The notes under the pieces are model-generated. The model saw nothing but the letters and a program-made list of their open reading frames with translations. It did not search any database and was not told the DNA's origin. A DNA stretch of 58,558 bases from JABMMZ01 sp044377005 (GTDB lineage: Bacteria; Bacteroidota; Bacteroidia; NS11-12g; UBA955). The position numbers were made by a program, and so were the translations under genes. The stretch spans positions 1-58,558 of the forward strand of contig JBILJV010000007.1 in assembly GCA_044377005.1 (NCBI GenBank), read 5' to 3'. Shown here in pieces: positions 1 to 9,128 of this stretch; positions within the stretch are counted from its first letter, which is position 1, and every line of letters starts with the position of its first letter.

Positions 1-1
1 T

Positions 2-775
2 GACTATTATATATTACTAAACAGTGATGTTGAAGTAAAATCAGATTGGATAGAACCTATGGTTGAATTAGCAGAAAAAACGCCTAATATCGGCGCTATT
101 CAACCCAAAATATTGGATTATAAAAATCCTGTGAAATTTGAATATGCAGGAGCTAGTGGAGGATTTATTGATAAATATGGTTTTCCATTTTGTAGAGGCA
201 GAATATTTGAATATTTGGAAGAAGATTTTAATCAATACGATGATGAAAATGAGATTTTTTGGGCAAGTGGTGCTTCTATGTTTGTAAAAGCAGATTTATA
301 TCACAAATTAGGAGGATTAGATGAAGATTTTTTTGCGCACATGGAAGAGATTGATTTTTGTTGGCGCTTAAATCAAAACGGCTATAAGGTAATGGTTTGC
401 CCCAAAAGTATTGTTTTTCATGTAGGTGGAGGAACATTACAAAAAAGCAATCCCCAAAAAACATATTATAATTTTAGAAATGGCTTAATTTTATTAATCA
501 AAAATTTACCATCTAATAAATTAATTCCAATCCTATTAATGCGACTTTTGTTAGATCACATAGCTGCATACAGATGGTTATTTCAAGGAAAGTATAGAGA
601 TTTTTTTGCAGTTGCAAAAGCACACAGGCATTTTGTTTTTCGCATAAGCTATTGGTTTAAAAAAAGGGGTAAAACTAATAAAGAAATTTATTACTCTTCA
701 TTGGTTTATAAAAAAAGTATTGCACTTAGTCATTACTTAAGTAATGTAAATAAATACAAAGAACTGAACCCTTGA
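2..775 (+). CDS. Glycosyltransferase family 2 (5' end outside window)
   Basis: The reading frame is open from the first bases of the window, so only the C-terminal part of a GT-A fold glycosyltransferase is seen. The visible part starts with a DYYILLNSDVEV segment, the nucleotide-sugar and metal-binding strand of family 2 enzymes. A later block, WASGASMFVKADLY then GGLDEDFFAHMEEIDFCWRL, is the acceptor-site region typical of rhamnosyltransferase-like enzymes. A hydrophobic, amphipathic C-terminal segment (LIPILLMRLLLDHIAAY) fits membrane association. The likely role is sugar transfer in surface glycan synthesis; donor and acceptor cannot be read from the sequence. The stop overlaps the TTG start of the sirtuin gene by 4 bases (TTGA), so the two are probably translated together. 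Confidence 0.9.
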   Translation, partial: DYYILLNSDVEVKSDWIEPMVELAEKTPNIGAIQPKILDYKNPVKFEYAGASGGFIDKYGFPFCRGRIFEYLEEDFNQYDDENEIFWASGASMFVKADLYHKLGGLDEDFFAHMEEIDFCWRLNQNGYKVMVCPKSIVFHVGGGTLQKSNPQKTYYNFRNGLILLIKNLPSNKLIPILLMRLLLDHIAAYRWLFQGKYRDFFAVAKAHRHFVFRISYWFKKRGKTNKEIYYSSLVYKKSIALSHYLSNVNKYKELNP

Positions 776-1449
776 AAATAGTCGTTTTATCAGGTGCAGG
801 AATGAGTGCCGAAAGCGGCATTAAGACATTTAGAGATCATGACGGACTTTGGGAAAACCATCGAATAGAGGATGTTGCAACGCCAAAAGCATGGCACAAA
901 AATCCGGAATTAGTAACCCAATTTTACAATCAAAGAAGAGTTCAACTAGCGGAGGTTTTGCCTAATGAAGGACATTATGCACTAAAAGAGTTAGAACAAA
1001 AGCATGAAGTTGTTGTAATAACCCAAAATGTTGATGATTTGCACGAAAGGGCAGGTAGCTCAAAAATCATTCATTTACATGGCGAACTTACTAAAATGAG
1101 AAACACATTGAATGAAGTCTTCCATGTGGGATATAAATCAATAAAATATGGTGAAAAATGCCCAAAAGGATTGATTTTAAGGCCACATATTGTCTGGTTT
1201 GGAGAAGATGTGCCATTAATACATAAAGCGGCAGAAATTACAAGAACAGCAGATTTGTTGATAGTGATAGGAACTTCATTGGAGGTATATCCAGCAGCCG
1301 GTTTGGTTAACGAAGTGAATATATCAACTGAAATAGTTCTATTAAATCCTCAAAAAAGTAATATTTCTATGCCTTATAAAAATAAATTCGTACAAATTCT
1401 CGGCACGTCTGCTAAGAACTTGCCCTCATTTGTAAAGAATTTGTTGTAA
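772..1449 (+). CDS. cobB: NAD-dependent protein deacylase, sirtuin class III (CobB-like)
   Basis: This 225-residue sirtuin removes acyl groups from lysines using NAD+. Visible motifs are GAGMSAESGI (residues 8-17), FRDHDGLWE (20-28), QNVDDLH (85-91) with the catalytic His in HLHGEL (about residue 103), and GTSLEVYPA (167-175). Tyr52 and Arg55 in FYNQRR match the pair that class III (SIRT5-like) enzymes use to bind succinyl or malonyl groups, so a desuccinylase role is likely. The zinc ribbon region (about 108-135) has only one Cys, so the usual four-Cys zinc site is absent; from memory this occurs in other Bacteroidota sirtuins. The start is TTG, overlapping the previous stop. Confidence 0.9.
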   Translation: MKIVVLSGAGMSAESGIKTFRDHDGLWENHRIEDVATPKAWHKNPELVTQFYNQRRVQLAEVLPNEGHYALKELEQKHEVVVITQNVDDLHERAGSSKIIHLHGELTKMRNTLNEVFHVGYKSIKYGEKCPKGLILRPHIVWFGEDVPLIHKAAEITRTADLLIVIGTSLEVYPAAGLVNEVNISTEIVLLNPQKSNISMPYKNKFVQILGTSAKNLPSFVKNLL

Positions 1450-1770
1450 AACCGGCTTTTCAAAAAACTACTTCTGTTTTTATAGTGATTTGAGATATTA
1501 ATTTATTTATTAAGAACACAAAAATGTATTTACCACTATTGTATTTGTTTTTTTATAGTGGTCAACAAAGATTAAGTATCTATAAAAAATATCAATCTTT
1601 TGGATCTAACAATGAATTTAAATTGTTTTAGGTTTTATTTTTATATTGATAATTAGAATTGTATTTTTTGCTTTATTTAAAAGTTATGTTGTTTATTTTG
1701 TTTGGGAAGTAATAATAAATAAAAACCTTTCAAATCTCTGAGAGCTGTTTTAAATTTGATATCTTAATTT
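1450..1770. other. Intergenic region, 321 bp
   Basis: This is AT-rich sequence with no credible gene. It holds an 8-bp inverted repeat (1532-1539 and 1555-1562, loop 15) with no T-run after it, so it is a weak terminator candidate for the sirtuin gene. At its 3' end is the promoter box of rarA. Confidence 0.5.
1751..1758 (+). promoter_or_regulatory. -7 promoter box of rarA
   Basis: TAAATTTG matches the Bacteroidota -7 consensus TAnnTTTG and ends 12 bases before the ATG of rarA. No clear -33 TTG was seen. Confidence 0.55.
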
Positions 1771-3033
1771 ATGAAATCTAATCAACCGCTAGCAGAGAGA
1801 GTTCGACCTAAAAATATTATCGAATTTATTGGTCAATCCCATCTTTTGGGAGAAGGCGGACCTATAAGAAAGTTTTTAGAACATGGTCACCTTCCAAGTC
1901 TTTTATTTTGGGGACCACCTGGAGTTGGCAAAACCACTTTAGCTAAATTAATAGGAGAGCATCTTTCATTACCTTTTGTACAGTTGAGTGCTATTAATGC
2001 TGGTGTTTCGGATATAAGAAAAATCATTAGTGATGCCAAAAATAGCGGCAAAATTTTATTGTTTTTGGATGAAATACATAGGTTTAACAAAAGCCAACAA
2101 GACGCACTTCTTGGAGCTGTTGAATGTGGCAATATAATCTTAATTGGAGCAACGACAGAAAACCCATCTTTTGAAGTAAATCATGCCTTACTTTCAAGGT
2201 GTCAGGTTTATGTATTAAATGAATTGAGTAGTGAGGACTTGTTACAGATGATGCAGAATGCAATAAAAACAGACGAAATACTTAAAATTAAAGACATTGT
2301 TCTTCAAGAAACGTCGGCACTTTTGCAGTACAGTGGTGGAGATGGTAGAAAGCTTTTAAACAGTTTGGAAATGGTTTGTATGCAAGATGGGACTCCATTG
2401 CTTATTACAGACGAAAAAGTTAAAGAGGTAATGCAAACCAAACAAATAGTGTATGACAAGGCAGGGGAGGAGCACTATAATATAATATCAGCTTTTATAA
2501 AAAGTATAAGAGGCAGCGATCCCAACGCGGCTGTTTATTATTTAGCTAGAATGATAGAAGGAGGAGAGAACGCTGAATTTATAGCACGAAGAATGATAAT
2601 ATTGGCATCGGAAGATATTGGAAATGCCAACCCTAATGCTCTCGTATTGGCAACAAGTACACTTCAGGCCTTACAAACCATAGGAATGCCCGAAGGAAGA
2701 ATTTTATTATCACAATGTGCTATTTATTTGGCAACTAGTCCCAAAAGCAATGCTTCATATTTGGCTATAAATTTAGCTTTAGAAACTGTTAAACAAACTG
2801 GTGCACTATCAGTGCCACTTCACCTGAGAAATGCACCTACAGGTTTAATGAAACAATTAAATTATGGTAAAGATTATCAATATGCCCATCAATTTGAAGG
2901 CAATTTTGTAGAACAAGAATTTCTGCCACAAGAAATAATAGGAAATGCATTTTACGAACCAGGCAATAACGCGAAAGAAAACGAATTAAGGTTATTTTTA
3001 AAGAAACGATGGAAAGAAAAATATGGGTATTGA
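1771..3033 (+). CDS. rarA: Replication-associated recombination protein A (AAA+ ATPase)
   Basis: This 420-residue protein matches the RarA/MgsA/WHIP family, which acts at stalled replication forks. Walker A is GPPGVGKT (48-55), Walker B is LLFLDEIH (96-103), and the sensor-1 region is ATTENPSFEVN (127-137), followed by the LLSRC segment. The C-terminal half carries the family's tetramerisation region, with the conserved RMIILASEDIGNANPNAL stretch near residue 270. Length is normal for the family. The ATG start is supported by the -7 box just upstream. In other bacteria RarA works with SSB; two SSB genes lie elsewhere in this window. Confidence 0.95.
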   Translation: MKSNQPLAERVRPKNIIEFIGQSHLLGEGGPIRKFLEHGHLPSLLFWGPPGVGKTTLAKLIGEHLSLPFVQLSAINAGVSDIRKIISDAKNSGKILLFLDEIHRFNKSQQDALLGAVECGNIILIGATTENPSFEVNHALLSRCQVYVLNELSSEDLLQMMQNAIKTDEILKIKDIVLQETSALLQYSGGDGRKLLNSLEMVCMQDGTPLLITDEKVKEVMQTKQIVYDKAGEEHYNIISAFIKSIRGSDPNAAVYYLARMIEGGENAEFIARRMIILASEDIGNANPNALVLATSTLQALQTIGMPEGRILLSQCAIYLATSPKSNASYLAINLALETVKQTGALSVPLHLRNAPTGLMKQLNYGKDYQYAHQFEGNFVEQEFLPQEIIGNAFYEPGNNAKENELRLFLKKRWKEKYGY

Positions 3034-3448
3034 TTGGCTTTGTTAAATGGTTAATGGTTTTTCAAAAAATCTAACTATCCAAATTATCATTATAAAAAAC
3101 ATAGGTTAAACCCATTCTTAAGCGTTTTTAAAAATTTTAGTAAAATATATAAAATATTGATTTTAAAATATTTAATTTTAAAATTGGTATTAAACTACCA
3201 CACTAAAATTGGTATTATTATATCATTTTTAAGAGGTTTTTTTAATCTTTATTTGTATTGTTCAATAGAGAAAGATTTACCTAATGAATCAAAATCGATT
3301 GAATAAGAATTTTTTAATTAACCCATTTCAAATATGTTAATTCCAAACTTTAAACTTGTGGTGAACTAGTAATTGACTAGTTATATTTATTCTATTATTT
3401 ATTTTTCCTTGAACTCAAAAAAAGCCTTCACTGAAAGGCTTTTTTTAT
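3034..3448. other. Intergenic region between convergent genes, 415 bp
   Basis: This is very AT-rich sequence with no credible gene. It contains a tandem-like pair of TAAAATTGGTATTA copies around 3178-3216 and a short inverted repeat ACTAGT/ACTAGT around 3366-3382. The terminator at 3417-3446 closes the region. Confidence 0.5.
3417..3446 (-). terminator. Intrinsic terminator of the 3449-5994 operon
   Basis: The arms AAAAAAGCCTT and AAGGCTTTTTT flank a 6-base loop, with T-runs on both strands. It lies directly after the stop of the minus-strand gene and could also stop rarA transcripts. Confidence 0.8.
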
Positions 3449-5491
3449 TTAAAGTTCGTTGTAAGCTTTGATAAATTTAGCCCCTAGATTTTTGTATGGA
3501 GGAATGTAGTCTTTGAACTGAGCATTATTTTGAAGTTTAACCCCAATTTGTTTCCATATATCTAACCAAACCAAATCTTTACCTAAACGAATATTTTCTG
3601 TTATTTCTTGAATAAGTGTGCTGTTTACTACCAATGTTCCTACTTGTTTGGTGCTCACTATTTGAACATCCATTGCATTGTCCATTGCTTTACTAATATT
3701 TTGATAACCACCACAACTCCCCAAAATTGCCACTTTATTGCTGTGGTTCATGTTTTCTAAGGTGTTTTCTATGTAATAACTGTGTCCACGGTGTACTATC
3801 AAATCGGGAAATCTACCGGTTTCTTCAAATAGCTTTTTTAAGTCTTCTCTGCCCTCAATTTCTGAATGAGGTTTGTTGGCATAAATGAGCATTTTTTTCC
3901 CACTTATACTACTTATTAAAACATAATTACCCTTGTCTTCTTTTTTGTATAAACTTACAGGATACAATCCCAACCAATGGTTGAATGCGGTTTCACCATC
4001 TTCGTCATCAAAAAAGAAATGTTGTTGAATATGTATGTCATTCTTAAATAAATCACTGCTATAGACACGGTCTAATGCAGGAATGTTAAAAACATAATTT
4101 GAAGTATATTCATTCGGATTTCCCCCAGTTAATTTATACAGTAATCCATATATTTTAGTGCCGTGTTCATTTTGATCTTGAATACATTTTCTAAGTTCCC
4201 TTTTTATGGTTTTAACAAATATTGCTTTAACTTTTTCGTTTTCCAAACTGCCATAGGTGTCTGCAACATCTACTGCCGGACCCAAATCGCCACCATATTG
4301 GTATAAACCTGAAACAAACATGGTAATTAGGGCATTTTGTTGACTGTCATTCATCGTCAATAAAAAGTCATCAATTTTGTTATAACCAGCACATTGTTTT
4401 AAAAAAACTCTGAATTTGTTAAAGTTTAACTGTTCTAAAAAAGCATAACCTGAAGGTTCTTTTCGTTTTTCATTAAGTCGTTTATACATCCCTAAAAATG
4501 AAGATGTAAATACCTCTTCTGCAGAATAAACAATGGAAGTGTATATTTCATAAGCATTGTCGTTATTGATAGGCGCAAATCGAAATGGTTCCGAATCGTC
4601 GTGTCTTAAGTTAATCTCAACAACCCTAGACATTGCAATTGTTTCTATCTCTTTATCTACAGTGTAGGAAGCTAAGATGGATTTATTTTTGCGCAAATCA
4701 ATCAGTGTTTTGTAAAACAAAGCTTCATTCTTTGTAATATTTTCGGCTTGTTGGAAAGTCAATTTTTTGTGCCAAATCAAATCAATCAGAGCGTATGATT
4801 TTGATTGAACACCATACATTTGGTAAAGTTGAATAATAAGCTGAATAACTGAATCACGGTTCGACTTTAAACTTCTTTCGATTAAGTGATTGCTTCCTAA
4901 ATATTGTTTAATTGAGGCAGGGTCAACTTTTGCTAAATTAGTAATAATCTCGCTCCCAAGTGGAGTAAATGCCAAGTTTTTAAACTTATTTAAAACCTCA
5001 AAAGGATAAAAATTGGCTGCATAAGTCCAATAATTTTTGGCATATGGTTTTAAATTAATAATATCAGCAATAATTAAGCTTGATTTAACGTCGTTTTTAA
5101 GTAATTCAAGTTCTTTTTCTTGATTGTTTAATTGATACAGCTTTTGCGCCAATTTAAACGCTTTTAAATATTGAGTGATGTGTGGAATGTCTACTCTTTG
5201 TATGCGTTTAACGGTTTCAAATAATGCACGCGCATTATTATCTATTTGTTTCGGATCAAGCTTTAAAATAGTGTTTTGTAACTCATCAATAAGTGAAATA
5301 TAAACCTGAAAAGACAATACATTTTGTTGCTGACTGCCAATATTAACCGCACTGTCTAAGTCGCCATCATAAATATCTATGCGGTTTTGTTCATAGTCTA
5401 TTTGCTTATTCCAATCTACCTTTTGAGCATAGGAAAACTGACTTATTATAAGCAGTAAGATTGTGGTTATTGTTAGTTTAATAGTTCCCAT
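3449..5491 (-). CDS. Secreted protein of unknown function with a possible clan CD peptidase-like C-terminus
   Basis: I do not recognise a named family over the full length of about 680 residues. The start MGTIKLTITT is chosen because it gives a clean signal peptide ending SQFSYAQ; an ATG six codons earlier would add a polar stretch. The long middle part is helical and has no clear motif. Near the C-terminus a hydrophobic strand runs into VHRGHSYY (His about 570), and 23 residues later another strand runs into VAILGSCGG (Cys about 593). This His-then-Cys arrangement after hydrophobic strands is the clan CD (caspase, gingipain, CHAT) pattern, so a protease or pseudo-protease domain is possible. 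The gene overlaps the upstream RNA methyltransferase gene by 19 bases, so they are probably cotranscribed. Confidence 0.7.
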   Translation of the reverse strand: MGTIKLTITTILLLIISQFSYAQKVDWNKQIDYEQNRIDIYDGDLDSAVNIGSQQQNVLSFQVYISLIDELQNTILKLDPKQIDNNARALFETVKRIQRVDIPHITQYLKAFKLAQKLYQLNNQEKELELLKNDVKSSLIIADIINLKPYAKNYWTYAANFYPFEVLNKFKNLAFTPLGSEIITNLAKVDPASIKQYLGSNHLIERSLKSNRDSVIQLIIQLYQMYGVQSKSYALIDLIWHKKLTFQQAENITKNEALFYKTLIDLRKNKSILASYTVDKEIETIAMSRVVEINLRHDDSEPFRFAPINNDNAYEIYTSIVYSAEEVFTSSFLGMYKRLNEKRKEPSGYAFLEQLNFNKFRVFLKQCAGYNKIDDFLLTMNDSQQNALITMFVSGLYQYGGDLGPAVDVADTYGSLENEKVKAIFVKTIKRELRKCIQDQNEHGTKIYGLLYKLTGGNPNEYTSNYVFNIPALDRVYSSDLFKNDIHIQQHFFFDDEDGETAFNHWLGLYPVSLYKKEDKGNYVLISSISGKKMLIYANKPHSEIEGREDLKKLFEETGRFPDLIVHRGHSYYIENTLENMNHSNKVAILGSCGGYQNISKAMDNAMDVQIVSTKQVGTLVVNSTLIQEITENIRLGKDLVWLDIWKQIGVKLQNNAQFKDYIPPYKNLGAKFIKAYNEL

Positions 5492-5994
5492 AATATGATG
5501 CCTGCACATACTGATACATTAAATGAATGCTTGGTTCCAAATTGAGGAATTTCAATACATGTTTCGCAATACTTTAATACATTTTCATTGACCCCTTCTA
5601 CTTCATTCCCAAATATGATGCCGTATTTTTTATTAGGGTCTAATTGGAAAGTTCCCAAAGGGGTACTTTCTGCAACTTGTTCCACTGCTAATAAGGTAAA
5701 ACCATCATTAATCAGTTGTTTACAAAGTTCTTCGGTACTTGAATAATAATGCCAATTGACACTGTCTTCTGCCCCTAAAGCTGTTTTGTGTATTTCGCGA
5801 TGTGGAGGTTGGGCCGTTATTCCGCATAAATAAAGGGTGTCTATTCCAAATCCATCGCAAGTTCTAAAAATACTACCCACATTATTCATGCTTCTAACTT
5901 CGTCTAAAATAACACAAACAGAGTTTTTATTTGAACGTTTAAAGGTTTCAATGTCTACTCTGTTTAATTCGTCTAATTTTAGTTTTTTAAACAT
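5473..5994 (-). CDS. TrmH/SpoU family RNA 2'-O-methyltransferase
   Basis: This SPOUT methyltransferase uses S-adenosylmethionine to methylate a ribose in tRNA or rRNA. Motif 1 is NNVGSIFRTCDGFG, motif 2 is IIFGNEVEGV, and motif 3 is IEIPQFGTKHSFNVSVCAGI, which contribute to the knotted SAM site. At about 173 residues it is the short form without an N-terminal RNA-binding extension, so the exact target cannot be assigned. The ATG at 5994 (MFKKLKLDEL) is preferred: the upstream in-frame TTG at 6009 lies inside the -7 box TAGGTTTG (6007-6014). Confidence 0.88.
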   Translation of the reverse strand: MFKKLKLDELNRVDIETFKRSNKNSVCVILDEVRSMNNVGSIFRTCDGFGIDTLYLCGITAQPPHREIHKTALGAEDSVNWHYYSSTEELCKQLINDGFTLLAVEQVAESTPLGTFQLDPNKKYGIIFGNEVEGVNENVLKYCETCIEIPQFGTKHSFNVSVCAGIILWELLN

Positions 5995-6006
5995 AAATAT
6001 GTAGAG

Positions 6007-6014
6007 CAAACCTA
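6007..6014 (-). promoter_or_regulatory. -7 promoter box of the RNA methyltransferase operon
   Basis: On the minus strand this reads TAGGTTTG, a full match to TAnnTTTG. It lies 12 bases before the ATG at 5994 and shows that the TTG at 6009 is not the start. Confidence 0.6.
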
Positions 6015-6088
6015 AGCTTAATTAGTTGAATTTTTAATGAAAGTTTTATTGATAAAATGTGGATGTGTATTGAATAGAGTGCATTATT

Positions 6089-8704
6089 TTGCGTAAAGTT
6101 TTGAGTACAAAAAAGAACGACAATCCAACCCCTTTAATGAAACAGTATTTTGGGTTCAAGCAAAAGTACCCTGGAGCCTTGTTATTATTCAGAGTTGGAG
6201 ATTTTTATGAAACCTTTGGTGAAGATGCTATTGTGGCCTCTAAGGTGTTGGGTATTGTATTAACCAAAAGAGGTAATGGCAGTGCAAGTGAAATTGAATT
6301 GGCGGGTTTTCCACACCATTCACTCGATACCTATTTGCCCAAATTGGTAAGAGCTGGTCACCGTGTAGCCATATGCGACCAACTCGAAGATCCTAAAATG
6401 GCAAAGGGGATTGTAAAACGTGGTGTTACAGAATTGGTTACTCCCGGTGTGGTTTTTAATGACAAGGTTTTAGACACCCATACTAGCAATTATTTAGCTG
6501 CCGTTTATTTCGAAAATCAAACAGTAGCTTGTTCTTTTTTGGACATCTCAACAGGTGAGTTTTTGGTTGCCGAAGGTCATGCCGATTATATCGAAAAACT
6601 TCTCAATAGCCTTAGACCCTCTGAGGTTATTATTAGCAAAAAACAAATTGAACAGTTTAAAACTCTAAGTCAAGATAAATTCTATCAATTTGCAATTGAT
6701 GATTGGGTGTTTCAATTCGATTATTGTAACGAAAAGTTGTTGAATCATTTTGGAACAACAACGCTTAAAGGCTTCGGAATAGGTCATCTTAAAGCAGCTA
6801 TTGTTGCAGCAGGAAGTGCGCTTTATTATTTGGAACATAACCAACAAAACAATATTGGTCATATCAATGCTATAAGCAGAATTGATGAAGAAAAATATGT
6901 ATGGTTCGACCAATTTACTATCAGAAATCTCGAAATTTTATACCCTAGTTACCCAGGCGGAAAAAGTTTGATAGATATTTTGGATTTAACCCGAACTCCA
7001 ATGGGAAGTAGACTGCTTAAAAAATGGGTGGTTTTGCCTTTAAAAGATTTACATGAAATTAATCAAAGATTAAACACTGTTGAAATATTGATTAATAATG
7101 AAGAATCATTGCATCAATTTAGCGACCTTTTAACCCAATGTGGTGATGTGGAAAGGATAATTTCCAAAATCTCATTGATGAGAGCAAACCCAAGAGAAAT
7201 ATTACAACTAGGAAAAGCGCTTGACTGTGTATTGAAAATAAAAAATATTAGCGCTCAACTCTCAGGAACAGAAATGCAGGTTTTTGCTGAACAGTTGAAT
7301 CCATGTACACTGCTCAAAGACAAAATATTTAAAGAATTAAAAACAGATGCGCCCGCATTGGTTAACAAAGGTGGTGTCATCAATGAAGGGGTTAATGCTG
7401 AGTTAGATGAAATAAGAGGACTGCAAACCAATGGGAAAGACAAATTATTAGAAATACAGAAAAGAGAAATTGAACGAACGGGTATTAGTTCTTTAAAAAT
7501 AGCCTTTAATTCTGTTTTTGGTTATTATTTGGAGGTAACGAATACACACAAGGACAAAGTGCCTGAAGATTGGATTAGAAAGCAAACGCTAACCAACGCA
7601 GAAAGATATATAACAGAGGAACTTAAAGAGTATGAAAATAAGATTTTAAGCGCAGAATCAAAGTTATTAGAAATTGAAACCCGTTTGTATAATGAACTAT
7701 TACAGCACATGGTTTCGTATGTTTCGGCTATACAGTTAAACAGTCATTTATTAGCCAAATTAGATTGTTTATTGAGTTTTGCACAATTGGCTGTTGCCAA
7801 TCAATATTCCAAACCTGTCATTAACGATTCTTTCGATTTAAATCTGATAGGATGTAGGCATCCCGTTATTGAAAAACAATTGGGATTTGACAAGACTTAT
7901 ATTCCCAATAACGTTGAACTGAAGCAAGAAACCCAAAGAATAATTATATTAACTGGCCCGAATATGAGCGGTAAAAGCGCCATTTTAAGACAAACGGCAT
8001 TGGCAGTTTTAATGGGTCAGATTGGTTGTTTTGTGGCAGCTGAGCGGGCTGAATTTGGTTGGGTGGATAGAATTTATACTAGGGTAGGGGCAAGTGATAA
8101 TATTTCGGGAGGCGAAAGTACGTTTATGGTAGAAATGATAGAAACCGCCGGAATATTAAATAACATCAGCAAAAGAAGCTTAATTTTATTAGATGAAATA
8201 GGCAGGGGCACAAGTACTTTTGATGGCGTTTCTTTGGCTTGGGCAATAGCTGAGTATTTGGGCAAACATCCCGAAATGCCTAAAACCATTTTTGCAACCC
8301 ATTACCATGAATTAAATGAGTTAGAAAAAAACATAGAGGGAATTGTTAATTATCATATTTCTGTTCAGGAAACGAAAGACAATGTGATATTTTTAAGAAA
8401 ATTAGTAAAAGGAGGCAGTGAACACAGTTTTGGTATCCATGTTGCACGTATGGCGGGTGTACCCAAAACAGTGGTAAGTAGGGCAGATCAAATATTGATT
8501 GAGTTAGAGAAAGACCGTTCGCAAATTAGTGGACGAGAAACTTTAAAATCGATGAAAGTACCCCAATACCAACTCACGATGTTTGGCGTTAGTGACCCAA
8601 AATTAGAGGCATTACATCAAAAAATTCAAAATCTAGAACTCAATGCTATGACCCCCATAGATGCCTTAATGAAATTGCAGGAACTGAAGGGGATGTTGGA
8701 TTAG
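6089..8704 (+). CDS. mutS: DNA mismatch repair protein MutS
   Basis: This is a full-length MutS (871 residues from this start), which recognises mismatches and recruits MutL. The mismatch-reading motif FYE lies in FRVGDFYETFGEDA (residues 34-47). The ATPase has Walker A GPNMSGKS (about 622-629) and Walker B LILLDEIGRGTSTFDG (about 697-712), followed by the FATHYHEL segment. The C-terminus is the short regulatory tail. The start is uncertain. TTG at 6089 ends a box-like TTATTTTG, so TTG at 6101 (LSTKKNDN) is a good alternative. The ATG at 6137 would cut the conserved TPLMKQY segment. mutL lies 4 kb downstream in the same window. Confidence 0.95.
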   Translation: MRKVLSTKKNDNPTPLMKQYFGFKQKYPGALLLFRVGDFYETFGEDAIVASKVLGIVLTKRGNGSASEIELAGFPHHSLDTYLPKLVRAGHRVAICDQLEDPKMAKGIVKRGVTELVTPGVVFNDKVLDTHTSNYLAAVYFENQTVACSFLDISTGEFLVAEGHADYIEKLLNSLRPSEVIISKKQIEQFKTLSQDKFYQFAIDDWVFQFDYCNEKLLNHFGTTTLKGFGIGHLKAAIVAAGSALYYLEHNQQNNIGHINAISRIDEEKYVWFDQFTIRNLEILYPSYPGGKSLIDILDLTRTPMGSRLLKKWVVLPLKDLHEINQRLNTVEILINNEESLHQFSDLLTQCGDVERIISKISLMRANPREILQLGKALDCVLKIKNISAQLSGTEMQVFAEQLNPCTLLKDKIFKELKTDAPALVNKGGVINEGVNAELDEIRGLQTNGKDKLLEIQKREIERTGISSLKIAFNSVFGYYLEVTNTHKDKVPEDWIRKQTLTNAERYITEELKEYENKILSAESKLLEIETRLYNELLQHMVSYVSAIQLNSHLLAKLDCLLSFAQLAVANQYSKPVINDSFDLNLIGCRHPVIEKQLGFDKTYIPNNVELKQETQRIIILTGPNMSGKSAILRQTALAVLMGQIGCFVAAERAEFGWVDRIYTRVGASDNISGGESTFMVEMIETAGILNNISKRSLILLDEIGRGTSTFDGVSLAWAIAEYLGKHPEMPKTIFATHYHELNELEKNIEGIVNYHISVQETKDNVIFLRKLVKGGSEHSFGIHVARMAGVPKTVVSRADQILIELEKDRSQISGRETLKSMKVPQYQLTMFGVSDPKLEALHQKIQNLELNAMTPIDALMKLQELKGMLD

Positions 8705-8777
8705 GGGAGATTTTTTAGAAAAAGATTTTTTCATACAACTACCCCCAATATTACATTATATCAACTATAAAATCAGG

Positions 8778-8834
8778 TAAAATTGCAAAAATATAGTATA
8801 TAACATATAAAATTGCAAAAATAATGCAAAAATA
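8778..8834. repeat. Direct repeats upstream of hipB
   Basis: TAAAATTGCAAAAATA occurs at 8778-8793 and 8808-8823, and a shorter TGCAAAAATA at 8825-8834. The G of the core falls at 8785, 8815 and 8826. They could be operator sites for the HipB repressor. Read on the other strand the core is TATTTTTG, which also fits the -7 box pattern, so chance in AT-rich DNA is possible. Confidence 0.4.
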
Positions 8835-8868
8835 TATTGTTATTAATATAAAATTAGTGAAAAATAGG

Positions 8869-8876
8869 TATATTTG
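8869..8876 (+). promoter_or_regulatory. -7 promoter box of the hipBST operon
   Basis: TATATTTG is a perfect TAnnTTTG match, 18 bases before the hipB ATG. The -33 element is not clear. Confidence 0.55.
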
Positions 8877-8894
8877 TAGGCTATTTAATGTAAA

Positions 8895-9128
8895 ATGGAA
8901 ACAAAAGACTATACTACAATTGCAAAATTTGTTAAAAAAAAACGAAAAGAAACCCACTTGACCCAAGTGGAACTTGCTACAAAAGCAGGGGTAGGTCTTA
9001 ATTTTGTTAGGGATTTAGAACAAAATAAGAAAACATTAAGAATAGATAAAGTCAATGATGTGTTAATTCTTTTTGGACACGAATTGGCGCCAACACCGAT
9101 AGACAGAGAAAAATTAATAAACAGATGA
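8895..9128 (+). CDS. hipB: HipB-like helix-turn-helix antitoxin and repressor
   Basis: This 77-residue DNA-binding protein has a lambda-repressor type (XRE) helix-turn-helix. The motif runs from about residue 10 to 60: KFVKKKRKETHLTQVELA, then KAGVGLNFVRDLEQNKKTLR. The tail LFGHELAPTP resembles HipB C-terminal ends that contact the HipA-type kinase. It is the first gene of a three-gene operon and overlaps the next by 4 bases (ATGA). In the family it represses its own promoter together with the kinase. The direct repeats at 8778-8834 are candidate operators. Confidence 0.88.
   Translation: METKDYTTIAKFVKKKRKETHLTQVELATKAGVGLNFVRDLEQNKKTLRIDKVNDVLILFGHELAPTPIDREKLINR

Noticed and set aside
1532..1562. 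Inverted repeat after the sirtuin gene as terminator
   Set aside because: The stem is only 8 bp, AT-rich, with a 15-base loop and no T-run.
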